64,000 nt of DNA from NCBI RefSeq assembly GCF_918797505.1, contig NC_092793.1, forward strand, positions 73,095,912-73,159,911. Reading direction: 5' to 3'. Source of the stretch: Bemisia tabaci (lineage: Eukaryota; Arthropoda; Insecta; Hemiptera; Aleyrodidae). A program made the position numbers and the translations under genes. Below are positions 48,101 through 60,100 of this stretch, one piece after another. The notes under the pieces were generated by a model. The model was given only the letters and a program-made list of their open reading frames with translations, was not told the DNA's origin and did not search any database. Numbering within the stretch: position 1 is the stretch's first letter; every line of letters begins with the position of its first letter.

Positions 48101-51100
48101 ACGACTATTCCTATTATCGTGAAATCACCTTTTACGACTTTTCCGAGGGTCGGTGGCCGCTAGCCTAGCCCCGCCGCCCCCCGCCGCGGGCCGCTGTGAG
48201 GCCCGCTCGAATGAGGCTCAATTTGGGTTCGGGCTTCGGGTGCGATTATTCTATCGTCTAGCGACTGGCCACTACGCGGCCCAACCCCTCGAAGACGCTC
48301 CGCGCCACCAGACTATCGATATTTTAGACCAAAATATTGTATCGATATTTCAACGTTTCTATATCGTCCGTATCGATACATTTATCTCCAGAAATATCGA
48401 ATCGATTTTTCTTTCTTTCTTCTGCTGAGTTGTGTATTTTACACCTCGGAAAATCGGAAATTATGGTCAATTTTTCATAGTTCGAATTTCGGATTTCGCT
48501 GGCCAGGTTGTACAGACCTACGTCACAGGGTAAACAAACCTCAAGATGCAAATACCTCCTTTTTTTTCTCTATGTAGGTATAGGACTTTTCGCGTGGCTG
48601 CTCGACGGTTTGTTAATCTGTGGAGGTTCTACATTCACGCGTCGCAAGCAACCTGGCGCGTCTGCTTCTTGCTACTGCGAGCGCGCCTTCATTTCCTCCC
48701 GCACGCAACAAGGACAACCGCGATGATAAAGAATTCCATTCGGCGAAATCGAGCCGAGAGCAGGCACCACGAGTATATACATATGGGTTATTTTAGTGAT
48801 GGGTGGGATTTTATTTAAAATTCCTATGAATCCTAGGTTTAGTATTTACTGTAGTAAACAATTATCAATTATTCCATCACTTCTTCGGATTATTTATTTT
48901 TAATCAATCTATATTCATGTGAAGTGTAGCTCATCTGCATTTTTCTTTCCCTGGAACCTAAATGTATATTATGAATTTGAATCCATCAGAAACTAAGTCA
49001 GTCAAAATCAAATTTAACTACATACGAAGTGAAAACGATTTGTATTTCGCAAATCAAAGTGATTGTTAAAGCAACCAAACTGTGTCAGAAATGTTCCCAA
49101 ATTACTGGGTAAGGCTTTTATCAGCTCATCATCTGATCCAATAATTTTAATTGTGGCATTTCATTCGGCATGTCGCCGCACGACTTCTATGATACTCAAA
49201 GTCTCACATATATAATTTGAAAGGGGGGGTCTGGGGGGGCGGCGCCCCCTCAGCAGGTAGCTTTTGCTACTTGTTTTTCTCTATGTAGGTATAGGACTTT
49301 TCGCGTGGCTGCTCGACGGTTTGTTAATCTGTGGAGGTTAAGCTACATTCACGAGTCGCAAGCAACCTGGCGCGTCTGCTTCTTGCTACTGCGAGCGCGC
49401 CTTCATTTCCTCCCGCACGCAACAAGGACAACCGCGATGATAAAGAATTCCATTTGGCGAAATCGAGCCGAGAGCAGGCACCACGAGTATATACATATGG
49501 GTTATTTTAGTGATGGGTGGGATTTTATTTAAAATTCCTATGAATCCTAGGTTTAGTATTTACTGTAGTAAACAATTATCAATTATTCCATCACTTCTTC
49601 GGATTATTTATTTTTAATCAATCTATATTCATGTGAAGTGTAGCTCATCTGCATTTTTCTTTCCCTGGAACCTAAATGTATATTATGAATTTGAATCCAT
49701 CAGAAACTAAGTCAGTCAAAATCAAATTTAACTACATACGAAGTGAAAACGATTTGTATTTCGCAAATCAAAGTGATTGTTAAAGCAACCAAACTGTGTC
49801 AGAAATGTTCCCAAATTACTGGGTAAGGCTTTTATCAGCTCATCATCTGATCCAATAATTTTAATTGTGGCATTTCATTCGGCATGTCGCCGCACGACTT
49901 CTATGATACTCAAAGTCTCACATATATAATTTGAAAGGGGGGGTCTGGGGGGGCGGCGCCCCCTCAGCAGGTAGCTTTTGCTACTTGTTAACTTATGTGT
50001 GCAATCTACCGAAGATCTAATTTCTATCTTGAATTTTTTTGCCTCTGTTACAGCTCGAGTATCTTTTTCTCAGGGCAATTCCCTCAGCATTTTTTCAAGT
50101 CGTGAACAGGAATATGAGCAAAGGGCTCAACTGTTGAAACGGCTATCTTTTGCGATTCTCTGCAGCGAACGAGATCAATTTTGCAAGCTAATGCCAGAAA
50201 TTCAAGGTACTTTAGTTTTCTTTTACAGATTTCCATTGATTTCTAGTATATATTCCTGTGTGCATTTATTCATTGGTGTAACATGCACCCGTGCAGATCC
50301 TGCCATGCAGCGGGCTCCTAGGTTGTGAGGAATTTCTTTTTTCTCTATTTTGATTCTGGGTTTTGGCTTTAAGCATTTGTCCTTTTCCTAGGGTTGTTAG
50401 CCAAACTCTGCTATGCCACTGATTGTATCAGGTAGTTTCATAAAAGTTGGTCAAAAGCTGTGCAATCCTCAGTAAATGCAATGAGTAGTCATCAAGATTT
50501 ATTAATCCTGTGCCTCTATTATGGCTTTGCCTACCGTCAATTTATAGGAAGAGTTGTCAATTTAACTGACCATTTAAGAAAACAAAAAATTAAAAATAAA
50601 TAAATAAAATTGAAAGCTCTAAATCAAAGCTAAAATTAGCAGGAAATAAAATTCATTTTCTCATCTTAATCATATGTTTTCAATTTTTTATCCTAATTTT
50701 ATTCATTCGTTACTTTTTCCCTCAAATCATGGTTGTACATTTGGTGCTAGTTTTTGGTTTCATTAATTAACATCAATTTTTATCAATTCTTTCTCCAGAA
50801 CGACTGTCCGAAAGTCTGCGGCTACCGACAGTCGTACCTAATGTGCAAGCTCAAGTGTTCCTTTGTTTCCGTGTCCTGCTGATGCGTATGTCTGCCCACC
50901 GAATAACGTCTTTGTGGCCTTTCATTGTCAGTGAAATGGTTCAAGTGTTTCTTCATCTAGAACATGAGCTCTCTAGTGAAACCGAAGAGTGCAGGTATGT
51001 TTTTTTCTGTCTCAAGTTTTTTGTGTGCAAGATTTTCATTTTGCCCTGCATTTGTGTGATTTTTGTGTTTCTAATCCTCACAGTGGAAGGAGTCCAAGGG

Positions 51101-54100
51101 TTGTAACCAGTAAAACTTAAGCGTGTGGATCATGGATATTGGACTACTCAAAATATTTTTTTCCCAAGTTTGTTTTTCTTTCAAACTAAAACTATTGAAA
51201 ATAAACAGCATGCGCATTCAAGCTTAGTAATTGTTTCAGAAGCAGGGTGAATAGTAAATCTAGTTTATTTTGAAAAATTTAGTCACCGGATCACGTTTTG
51301 ATTCTATGCAATAGTCTTCTCTGTTAAACTATCAATCATGAAGAGAAAGGAGAAAGTTTTTCCCACCAATTTGTGACGAAATGAATATCAAATTTTATAA
51401 AAGATAAATGAATAAATGACAGAATAAAAGGAATCAAAATCTCCTTTGACCTCGCGCAGTTAAATGAGCACTGGATCAAACATTTAGTCAAGCTTTGATA
51501 GTTTTAGAAGAAAATTCTGTTTACTTCTCTTTCATCATCATCCTCAATAAAATCCATCAGTATGCTTGTAGAGAAAATCAGAAGAAATAAAAGATTTTGA
51601 AGCTTTTCAATTCCCTTGTCTAGTCAGTAGTATTGCAGCCGATTTGTCATCAGACATTTTCTCTCAGACAAAATTTTTGAAAACTTCGAATATGCTGTGC
51701 TGACCAGTTGTGAGCTGCCAGGCTAAGCAAGAAGGATGATTTTGCATGGTTTTTCATCTCTTCTCCTTCACTGTAATACTGTACTGAAGATTAATTCCTG
51801 TCTGGAATTATCAACTCAAAGAATCGTCCTACAACTGGTAATGATCGGTCAGAACAGGGAATTAGCAGCAGGGAACTATCTGGTTGAGAATCGGCTGTTT
51901 TGAATAGTCTTGGACAAAATATAGTCATTATGCCATGATAAGAATTTTTTTACCTGCAAAAACTAATACATATCTATTTATTTAATTTGGTCCGTGAGAA
52001 TGGAGGAAAGAGAGAAATATCAGAAAATTATGCGTATTACTGAGATCAAAATCGTTCATGCACACATTTATTATCAGTCCTTTTTTTAATTGAGTGTTAT
52101 TTTCCATTTCTGTAATCCTGTTATATTCTTCCAAAAATGTTTATTTTGGGCACAAACAAAATTTTAACCTATGTATGTAAGAGCAGTTTTCACGGTGCAC
52201 TCTGAAGCTCTGGTATGCCTAACATCCACAGCCTCTAGTCCCCCCAAAGTCCTTCAGCTCCCTGGAGATTTTAACGACAAAATCCTAAAAATGCAACTGA
52301 ATGTGACCAATTTGAAACCCCCTTACAAACCTCTCGTCTTTTTTGTCCTTTTTTCCACCATGAATTCTCACCAGATTTTCATTCCATCCTCCTGGTATCT
52401 AACGAACGTTCATTAATAGTCATTTTGCGTTAAAGTAATTATTTATATCTTTAATCATCACCTTTCAAAATATTAGAGTATACAACGGTCTGAGCCAATG
52501 ATTAAGATGGGGAAGCTAATAATCAAAACGTTATGAAAGATGGCATTGTTTGAAAAATAAAATATCCACATCAATGATTTATGCAAAGAATGGCATACAT
52601 GCCATCTATGTTTGCTCAATCAGTGACGAGTAAATTTGGTTAGTTAGAAGACATCGGAGGAAAATCGGATACAAATCCAAAGAAATGTTTGGAACTTTTC
52701 AGACTTTATGTGGGAAAAATATTCAAGTAATGTAATATCTAGGCAATAAAAATTGAAAGTATATTAAGATCTTTGACATGAAAATTTTCGTGAAAAATGA
52801 GGAAATTATTGGGATCTGTGGAAATCAATAAAACTTGCCACCCTGTCAATTGTGGCATTTTTTTTTTTTTTTTTTTTTTTTTTCGGGGTAGGCTATACCG
52901 TTACTAAATGGTTTTAGGTACACATATATATGAATCTTTTGTATCAATGATAATTTACGTAAAAAATGGTTTTCCCATTTCGTTTTGCTCTTTACTCACA
53001 TAATTTGTTTTGTGTGTGTGTGCCTCGGTCTGTGTGTGTCTGTGCCATTCTCATCTGCAGACCTAACTCGAGGTACGTCTTTAACTCAAGCATGTTATAC
53101 CATTCCACGTTGTACATTCACCTGAGTTTGGCACGCCTCTCTTATATCAGTAACGCTTTTCTGTGTGCTCACTGCAGCTTGTAGATGTTTATTGCGTTTT
53201 TGGCTCCTAGTTACATTTTTCATCTCAGTATGTGTCATAATGTGCATGTACCTTATAAGGCCAGCGTTCTAGTTGGAGCAAATCTTGTCCCATAGTTTAA
53301 TAATTTCTTTGAAACAAAAGTTCCTAGTAGTAGTTTTAACAGTAGATTTTTACGCTTTTTGTTCTAAGTTTTTCTACGTTCATGCAGAGAGTCTACAGGG
53401 CTTAAAATGTTCTAAAAAATAACTATCATGCATAAAAGTTTTATCTTTACATCTCAGGTGAGACAGGATACGCTACAAGATTACATTTGTAACACTAGAA
53501 AATGTTCGCTCCTGTCGCTCAATGTTTTTCCCCAGCTTGATCAAGAACGGGACAGTCAGAATAGAGATCTCAGATAAATGTAATTTTAAAAGGGAAAACT
53601 AAGAATAGATTAGTCAAGTATAAATTAATTTACTAGACTTACTAGACTTTTCAGCATATTGTCAATCTAATGAGTTAGAAAATATTTTCCTTTTTCTGAA
53701 GTCAAAGACACCCGAACTCTCTGTGCAATTTTAATATTCAATGAAATAGCCAAATAAATAAATAAATAAATGAAAGCCATGGAGGCAAAACTTATCTATT
53801 TAATGTAAAGAACCCTTAAAATCCAAAATATGCTCTATTTACTCCCGATGGCTCCAAATCCTGTCTTGATGGATCACTTGACAGATTAAAGAAGAAAAAA
53901 AGCATGATACTTCATCCAAATTACATGCAAAGCTACTAGAAATGGAACTTTTTCAATGTACGAAGAATTCTAGGGTTTATATTTACAAAAAAACTATATT
54001 TATACTTCCCTCTTCACAAAAAAATCAAAATCAATGTGGGGACACTGAAATTACTAAGCCACGTATTTCGATTGTAGTGTTCCAAAATTTCCTCCTCTAC

Positions 54101-57100
54101 TCCATTTTTCTAGTGAAGAACGAATCAATATTGTACCTTTAACTATTCTTTACACAAAGAAGAAAAGTAACAGAAGTTTTAGGGGATATTGTTGAATATT
54201 TCTCCCATGAAAAGAATTTCGTAATGCCGTAAACCAGAAAATGTTGATTGAGAATTTTACCGTTGATTAGACTGTATTGGCAAAATGAATTTCGAATGTA
54301 TATTTTGCAACTTACCTTGATCTAACAAAATTTCATGGATTTATTTTGGATAAATTATGCACAGCACCAGGAGGCCCTCTAATTGTAATACACTCAGAAA
54401 TTAGTTTCGTATGCTATTGAACTCGGTAGGCTTTGGTTTTTTTAGCCTAAATAGGGCACCAATCTTCAGTCTAAAACAACTTCTAATTTTTTATTCAACA
54501 ACTAGACAAAAAAAAATTGCTATGTTGTCAGCTTGTTTTGCGCTCACTAGAAAAGTGTGTTGCTGTGTTGTAACCCTGTGTCATGGTCCATCGGCTGTTA
54601 CCCATAGCATCAAGAAGACAAGAGAGTGCTGATGCAGGGGTATTTATTTCAAAAATGTTTTCACATGCAGCTGGAAAGCTTTTGGACTTCCCATGAACGA
54701 TTATCAACTGATTTCTTAACATAGAAAGACAAAAACTTCTACTGTCTATGTTTAAGAATACCCCCTCCCAAGAATAAACTGACTGCTCCTGCTCCTACGC
54801 TTTTCTCCCACTCGAAGTGTAAAAGTTTCCATCTAATTAGTCGATTCCTTCACAATTTATAGAAATTTTCCTAGTCTTATCAATCTAGTTAATGATTTCC
54901 CACTGGAAATTTGATCCTAATTATAAAAATGACCTGCATCTGCTATTTCCAAAGGTCATTTTGGATATTTTTTACACTGAAAAATATATTAAAAACTTCC
55001 CCATAAAAGCAACATAATTTAAAAAAAAGAAACAACTCTCAGTGTTCCTGAGTCAAGAATAAATTTCCTTGCATTTAAGTCTTAAGAATCGTTAATTTTT
55101 GAAGGATGTAATTTTTATGGATAATAGTGGGGTTACCCGATTTTCTTATGCAATGTCAAAAATAATAGATGAACATCATCACTTTCAACATAGTCTAAGA
55201 GAAAATTGAATAGTGTTGACACTAACCAGGTAGATTTGGGTAATTTCAAGAAAATTATCGTTAATGTATACCTTGTACTCTAATATTTATTCTCAAATAT
55301 TCCTCAACCCACAGCATAAAACCGGCAATGCATAAACAGAATGTTACTGAATCAAACAACTAGGTATCTAAACTGGTGAGAATAAAAAAATGCCATCTCA
55401 ATTAGGAAGTGAAATTTTATACTACCATTCACAATTGCCCTGGCAGTGTCAAATATCCTAATCTTGACATCGCATGCAGTTTACTGAATGGTTTCATTTC
55501 TCAGACATTATCTTCATTTTTTGGTGCTCTTTAATAAGTGCAAACTTTATCCAGAAAATGTTGATATTATGTACCTGACTTCCGATGCTACCCATAACCT
55601 ATGCACTCTATGCACCTATGAAGTTTACAAGATAAACCTAGTAAATGCGATAAGCATCTTATCATCTAAAAAATTTTAAAATTAGGCCCTAAAATTCTGT
55701 CTCTGTGTGTAAACTTTATGCTATGATTTCATGGTTTTATCCATAATTTTGAAGCCCTTGGTTTATTCTTATTTATTTATTTATTTATTTATTATTTTTT
55801 TCCCTCTGTTTTCATTCTCAGACATTTTTTGCTTTCTCAATCCTCAACAGCATGTTTTTATGTGTGATTAATTTTTCTCAATCGGGTATCCACAGTTTCT
55901 CAGGTATATGAGATAATGATTTTTATCTCAATTTTAAGATGTGTTCAGATTTAATTAATGACTCATTGCCTGAGACTTGTGTGCACCCTCAACAAATAAC
56001 TGCATCTACTGATTAAACGTTTATTTTAGTTGCTGTTAGTATAGATTTCATGTTAGATTCGTAATCATTGATTGTGGTGTGTTTTTCTTACCCTCCTCTC
56101 ATTGGATGCTCAGTTTTACTCCTGTCAACATTGAAACAAAACTGAACTCGACCTCTACTCAAATCCGGGGCGTTAACTTGCGGAAACGCTGGCATCGTAA
56201 GAACAAAATTTTAAATGGATCCAGTAGCCCTCAGTCGAAGGAACTCATTCAAGAGTCCAAGCCATCTCCGTAAGTAGCTTGGACTACAAACGTCAATTTT
56301 TGTGGGAATCAAAGAAAGTCTAGACGGACCATTATCAGTATCATCATACATTCATCACTTTTTACAGTTACCAAAATCTGAATGGATGTAAATTGTTTTC
56401 ATATAGACCAGCATATTAACAAAATTATACTACTATGTTGGTGGCATCTAAATGCATAGAATTTCTTCTCTTTCATTTTAAGCCGAGGTGCAACAAAATT
56501 TGAGCTGTCCTCTGTAAAACTCTCTGCCCTGCACAAAGAGGTTGGTCAAAGTAATTGTTTTTTAAATCTGCATCTCGGTGGAATAAATCGATTTGGAAAT
56601 GAACGATAATGGAATAATCTATATACTTACTCAAAAAGGTAAATATCGTGGGTCTACTGAAATTTTACAACTTTTTCTCAGTATTGCACTAGAACAAACA
56701 GAAATGCACAGACAGAAACAAATTTGTCCACAATTTTTTTTGGTCCAATTTAATGAATGAAAAAGATTGAAACTCAAAAACACCAAAAAATTTGCAGTGG
56801 CTCTTCATGATCCTGAAGATACTATAATTTAGAATCTCATTGATCATTGTAACCGTGCATCTCGGATAAAATGAAAGACTTATAATGTTTTCAACAGCTT
56901 ACATTTCTCGACAAATTCCCTTAATCTCTTCTCAAGCGTAGTTAATCCAATTAGTTCACCTTTTCATCCAAAATTAGTTAATTTCTTTTCCTGCCCTACC
57001 CCCCTCTCATGGATCAATGGTTGGAGACTTTACTTTTAAGCAAGTGTCATTCCTTTCTTTAGTCTTCATCCATTCAGGTTTATTTTTCTTTCCTCTCAAA

Positions 57101-60100
57101 GCTTTCCACTCAGTCATTCTCTTATTTTTAAAAAATCAATCCTGTCTCTAAAGGCCTCATTGCATAGTTTAGTTTCTTTAAATAGGCATAATTACACTAA
57201 GTGGAACTGTGTGTAAATGAATCTGACAAAAAAGAACGGCGTGTGCAAGATTTACATGCTGCGAAGGTTTTTTCATTCAATTCATTTACACATAGTTCCT
57301 TTTAGCATAAATGTAACAAAATGTCAATGAAACAAAAGTCACTTTACTAGCCAATAATCTTGAAAATTAATGAAAACACTGAGAGGGTGTGTCGCAACCA
57401 GGAAAGTCAGGAAGATGCAATTGGTCAGAGATAGAAAATCCGTAACTGGGAGAGTAGCTAACTCCTCTGCAAGACAAAGATTTTTTGCATAATTTCACAG
57501 TACATCAAAACTGAGCCCTGCAATGCTCTCGTCCGGTTCACACAATTTTCAAAGGCAAAAAGCACAGTATTGAAAGAAGATGAGCAGAAAAATCACAAAT
57601 ATTTTTGAGATTGCCAATAATTTGGAATGTTTGTCGAATTTGGAAAAGGAGTATGCAATTTCTCATCCAAAATCTCATTTTCATTTAATTTCATTAACTC
57701 AAGATTAATCAATTTTTCCCCCTCTTTTCTTTTCTAAATTCCATAAAAAAAATTCCATCTTTCAGTCCTTATTACTCTCTAAAAACGTTTTTCGTCATTC
57801 TTCCCAGTATAATTATTTTTAATTTTTCTTTCCCATTCCACACTGATCTTGCGGTGACGGTTCTAGTGAAACATAGCTGGATCGTAATGAACACAAGGTT
57901 TTGGAAAGAATAATCTCCATATGATATGTACATGGTTATGTAAACCTACTGAACTCTTAGCATGCCGAGTGGTTTTAGTGTAATTTACCGCATTGCGAAT
58001 GATCGTGCTTTTTACATCAAGTGCTAACCTTCTTCCTATTCTTTTTCTTCATACTCCCAGCATGAGGTGCCTGAATTTTATGAGATGGATAGAACAACTA
58101 TTTCTTTCTAATTTTCCCAATTCCTTTATTCCTTTTCTTTAATTATGTTTCATTTTTTTATTGACTTTTTATTTTAGGTTTTATCAGGTTTTTCACTTAA
58201 AATTAAATATTTATATTATCTACAGGTAACTAAAGTCAGTAGTTAAATGAAGCAAACCAAGCGATCTTGCATCATGGAATTGCTTTCATGTAAATTAAGA
58301 CTGAAATCATTAAATAAGATAAAGTTTCCCAGTCAGTAACTACAGTCTTCACTACTCAAAGTGGCAGCTGGGGGTCAGAGCCAAGTGAGCGGCTTGGTTT
58401 ATTGTTTATCCTGCTAACTTTAGTTACATGTTTACTCACAATGTCCGTTGCCCATTAATTTTATGTGAAAATCCTGTTAAAGTGTTGACTTTAGCATTCT
58501 CTGTGAAAAGAAATTTCTGTTTTGTGTGACTTAATTAGTTTGAAAACTTGATAGAGTGCTCGCTTTGTAGATTTTAATTCAGTAATTCCAAGCATCTGCT
58601 TTACAGACGTAGTTTGAAAGTATATAATTAGTTTTTTTTTTTTTTGCATTGAATGATTATTCTTATTCTTATTTTAGTTTCATACTTACGATAATTATGA
58701 GAAAATGGATCCAACTTGTTCCATTTACTTTGTTTATGCGGTGTTATTAGCAGCTTAAAACATAAAATCTAATCTATTTGAGTCAAAAAGTACTTCAGAA
58801 ATCCCAAGTTCATATGCTCATTACATGGGTGCAATGGGTAAAGGTGCAATAAATTTGAAACTGAAATTGGGTTTTGGCGAGCCGATGGGATCCAATTAAT
58901 GTTTCCTCTGGCTTATCCGATTTTTGATAACTTGATAAACTCACAGGTTGCCCAGAATTGAATTATCTTCTGTAGTTTACTTTCAACATCTGTTTAATTC
59001 ATTTGTGCTTACGTGTGTTCCTTATTTTGAGAAACTGTGCTAAACCATTATGTGTTGTAGGAACACCCATGTCCTATCACTCGTACCAGTAAAAATTTTG
59101 GTTAAAAAAACTGCATCGCTATCGATAATCTGCATTACCTGCAAATCAATCTATAAGAAATATTCAGTTCGACTTCAGCTCCCAAATGGTTTATTGGCCG
59201 TCCGCTTGCCTTTTTTTCAATCTTGGTTTACATGAAGTTCATTAGTTGACGTACTTGGCTTGATCCCTAGAATCTCATCTCCTACCAATTCTCTCTCATT
59301 TTTAAAGTGCTCTAATCATTCGTAATACTGCATATAAATTAAAGACTTATCAGCACAAATCGTCTTTAATGTGTCAAAAGTTTGGGTTAAAGTTTCTATA
59401 AATTTGTTACACTGTTGCCCCTAGAAACTCAAGTGTTTCTCATGATTGTGCAGCACACTTCAGCGCTTCTGAATCACACAAGTGTCAAAAAGGAGTGAAA
59501 TTCAATTCTGTAATTGAATCGTCAATCGGATCATCCATTCAGCCTGCCATGCCCAAAGTTCGGTTCCTAATGGATCGTACCTTGCATTTCTCAACTGAAA
59601 AATAACTCTCTCTAAATATAATTACAGCTGTGAAAACAATTCTTATAGGTTGAATGAAATACTCACAATCAGCCCTATTAACCCAAAGGGTGCCAAATTT
59701 AAACCTAGAATAATTTTTTTTTGAGGGTTCTCAAGATTTTGGCGGAAGAAATTTTTTTTTCATAAAATCTCTCAAGTGTGCCTCAGGAAGAAGATTTTCT
59801 AATCACGATTTAACTTACGATTACTGCTGAACCAGGAGTCAGTACACCGGTTCCTCCTGGTAAGCATCTTATAATTTTGGTTGAAACTAGAGCAATTTTT
59901 AAAAAGTACACTTCAGGTAACATTTTAGAAGCAGAAATTTCAGCTTGCCATGAAGAATCAAAAGAATAATAAGTGAGAGGTCTCATCTTGAAACTGTAGA
60001 ATTGTTATTATTTTTTTCTCACCCTTCATTTTTTGTTTGAGAATTGGAGTCACTGAAGGAAATTCTAACTTTCTCTACCTTTTTAGAACCGTTTATCACA

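Larger units (their letters stand above)
43150..50053 (+). other. 6.9-kb intron packed with repeats
   Basis: In order this intron holds a fold-back (43368-43882), a 231-bp tandem repeat (43877-44340), another inverted repeat (44449-44812) with a third partial copy near 45200-45420, a short tandem (about 45664-45722), a family A element (46191-46427), a 1-kb TIR element (47135-48129), a CpG-rich block (48150-48310) and a 0.71-kb tandem duplication (48567-49993). It is bounded by consensus GTAAGT and TGTTACAG sites. No gene is nested in it. Confidence 0.8.

Noticed and set aside
48546..49532. Pair of similar frames ending HMGYFSDGWDFI suggesting a duplicated gene
   Set aside because: They result from the 0.71-kb tandem duplication of non-coding sequence. 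No homologue recognised and no splice context.
56483..56540. 58-nt exon-like segment encoding RGATKFELSSVKLSALHKE after an AAG acceptor
   Set aside because: It would end in phase 0, while the only recognised downstream acceptors need phase 2, and its donor GTTGGT is weak. The 156-nt exon before it joins 60120 perfectly without it.
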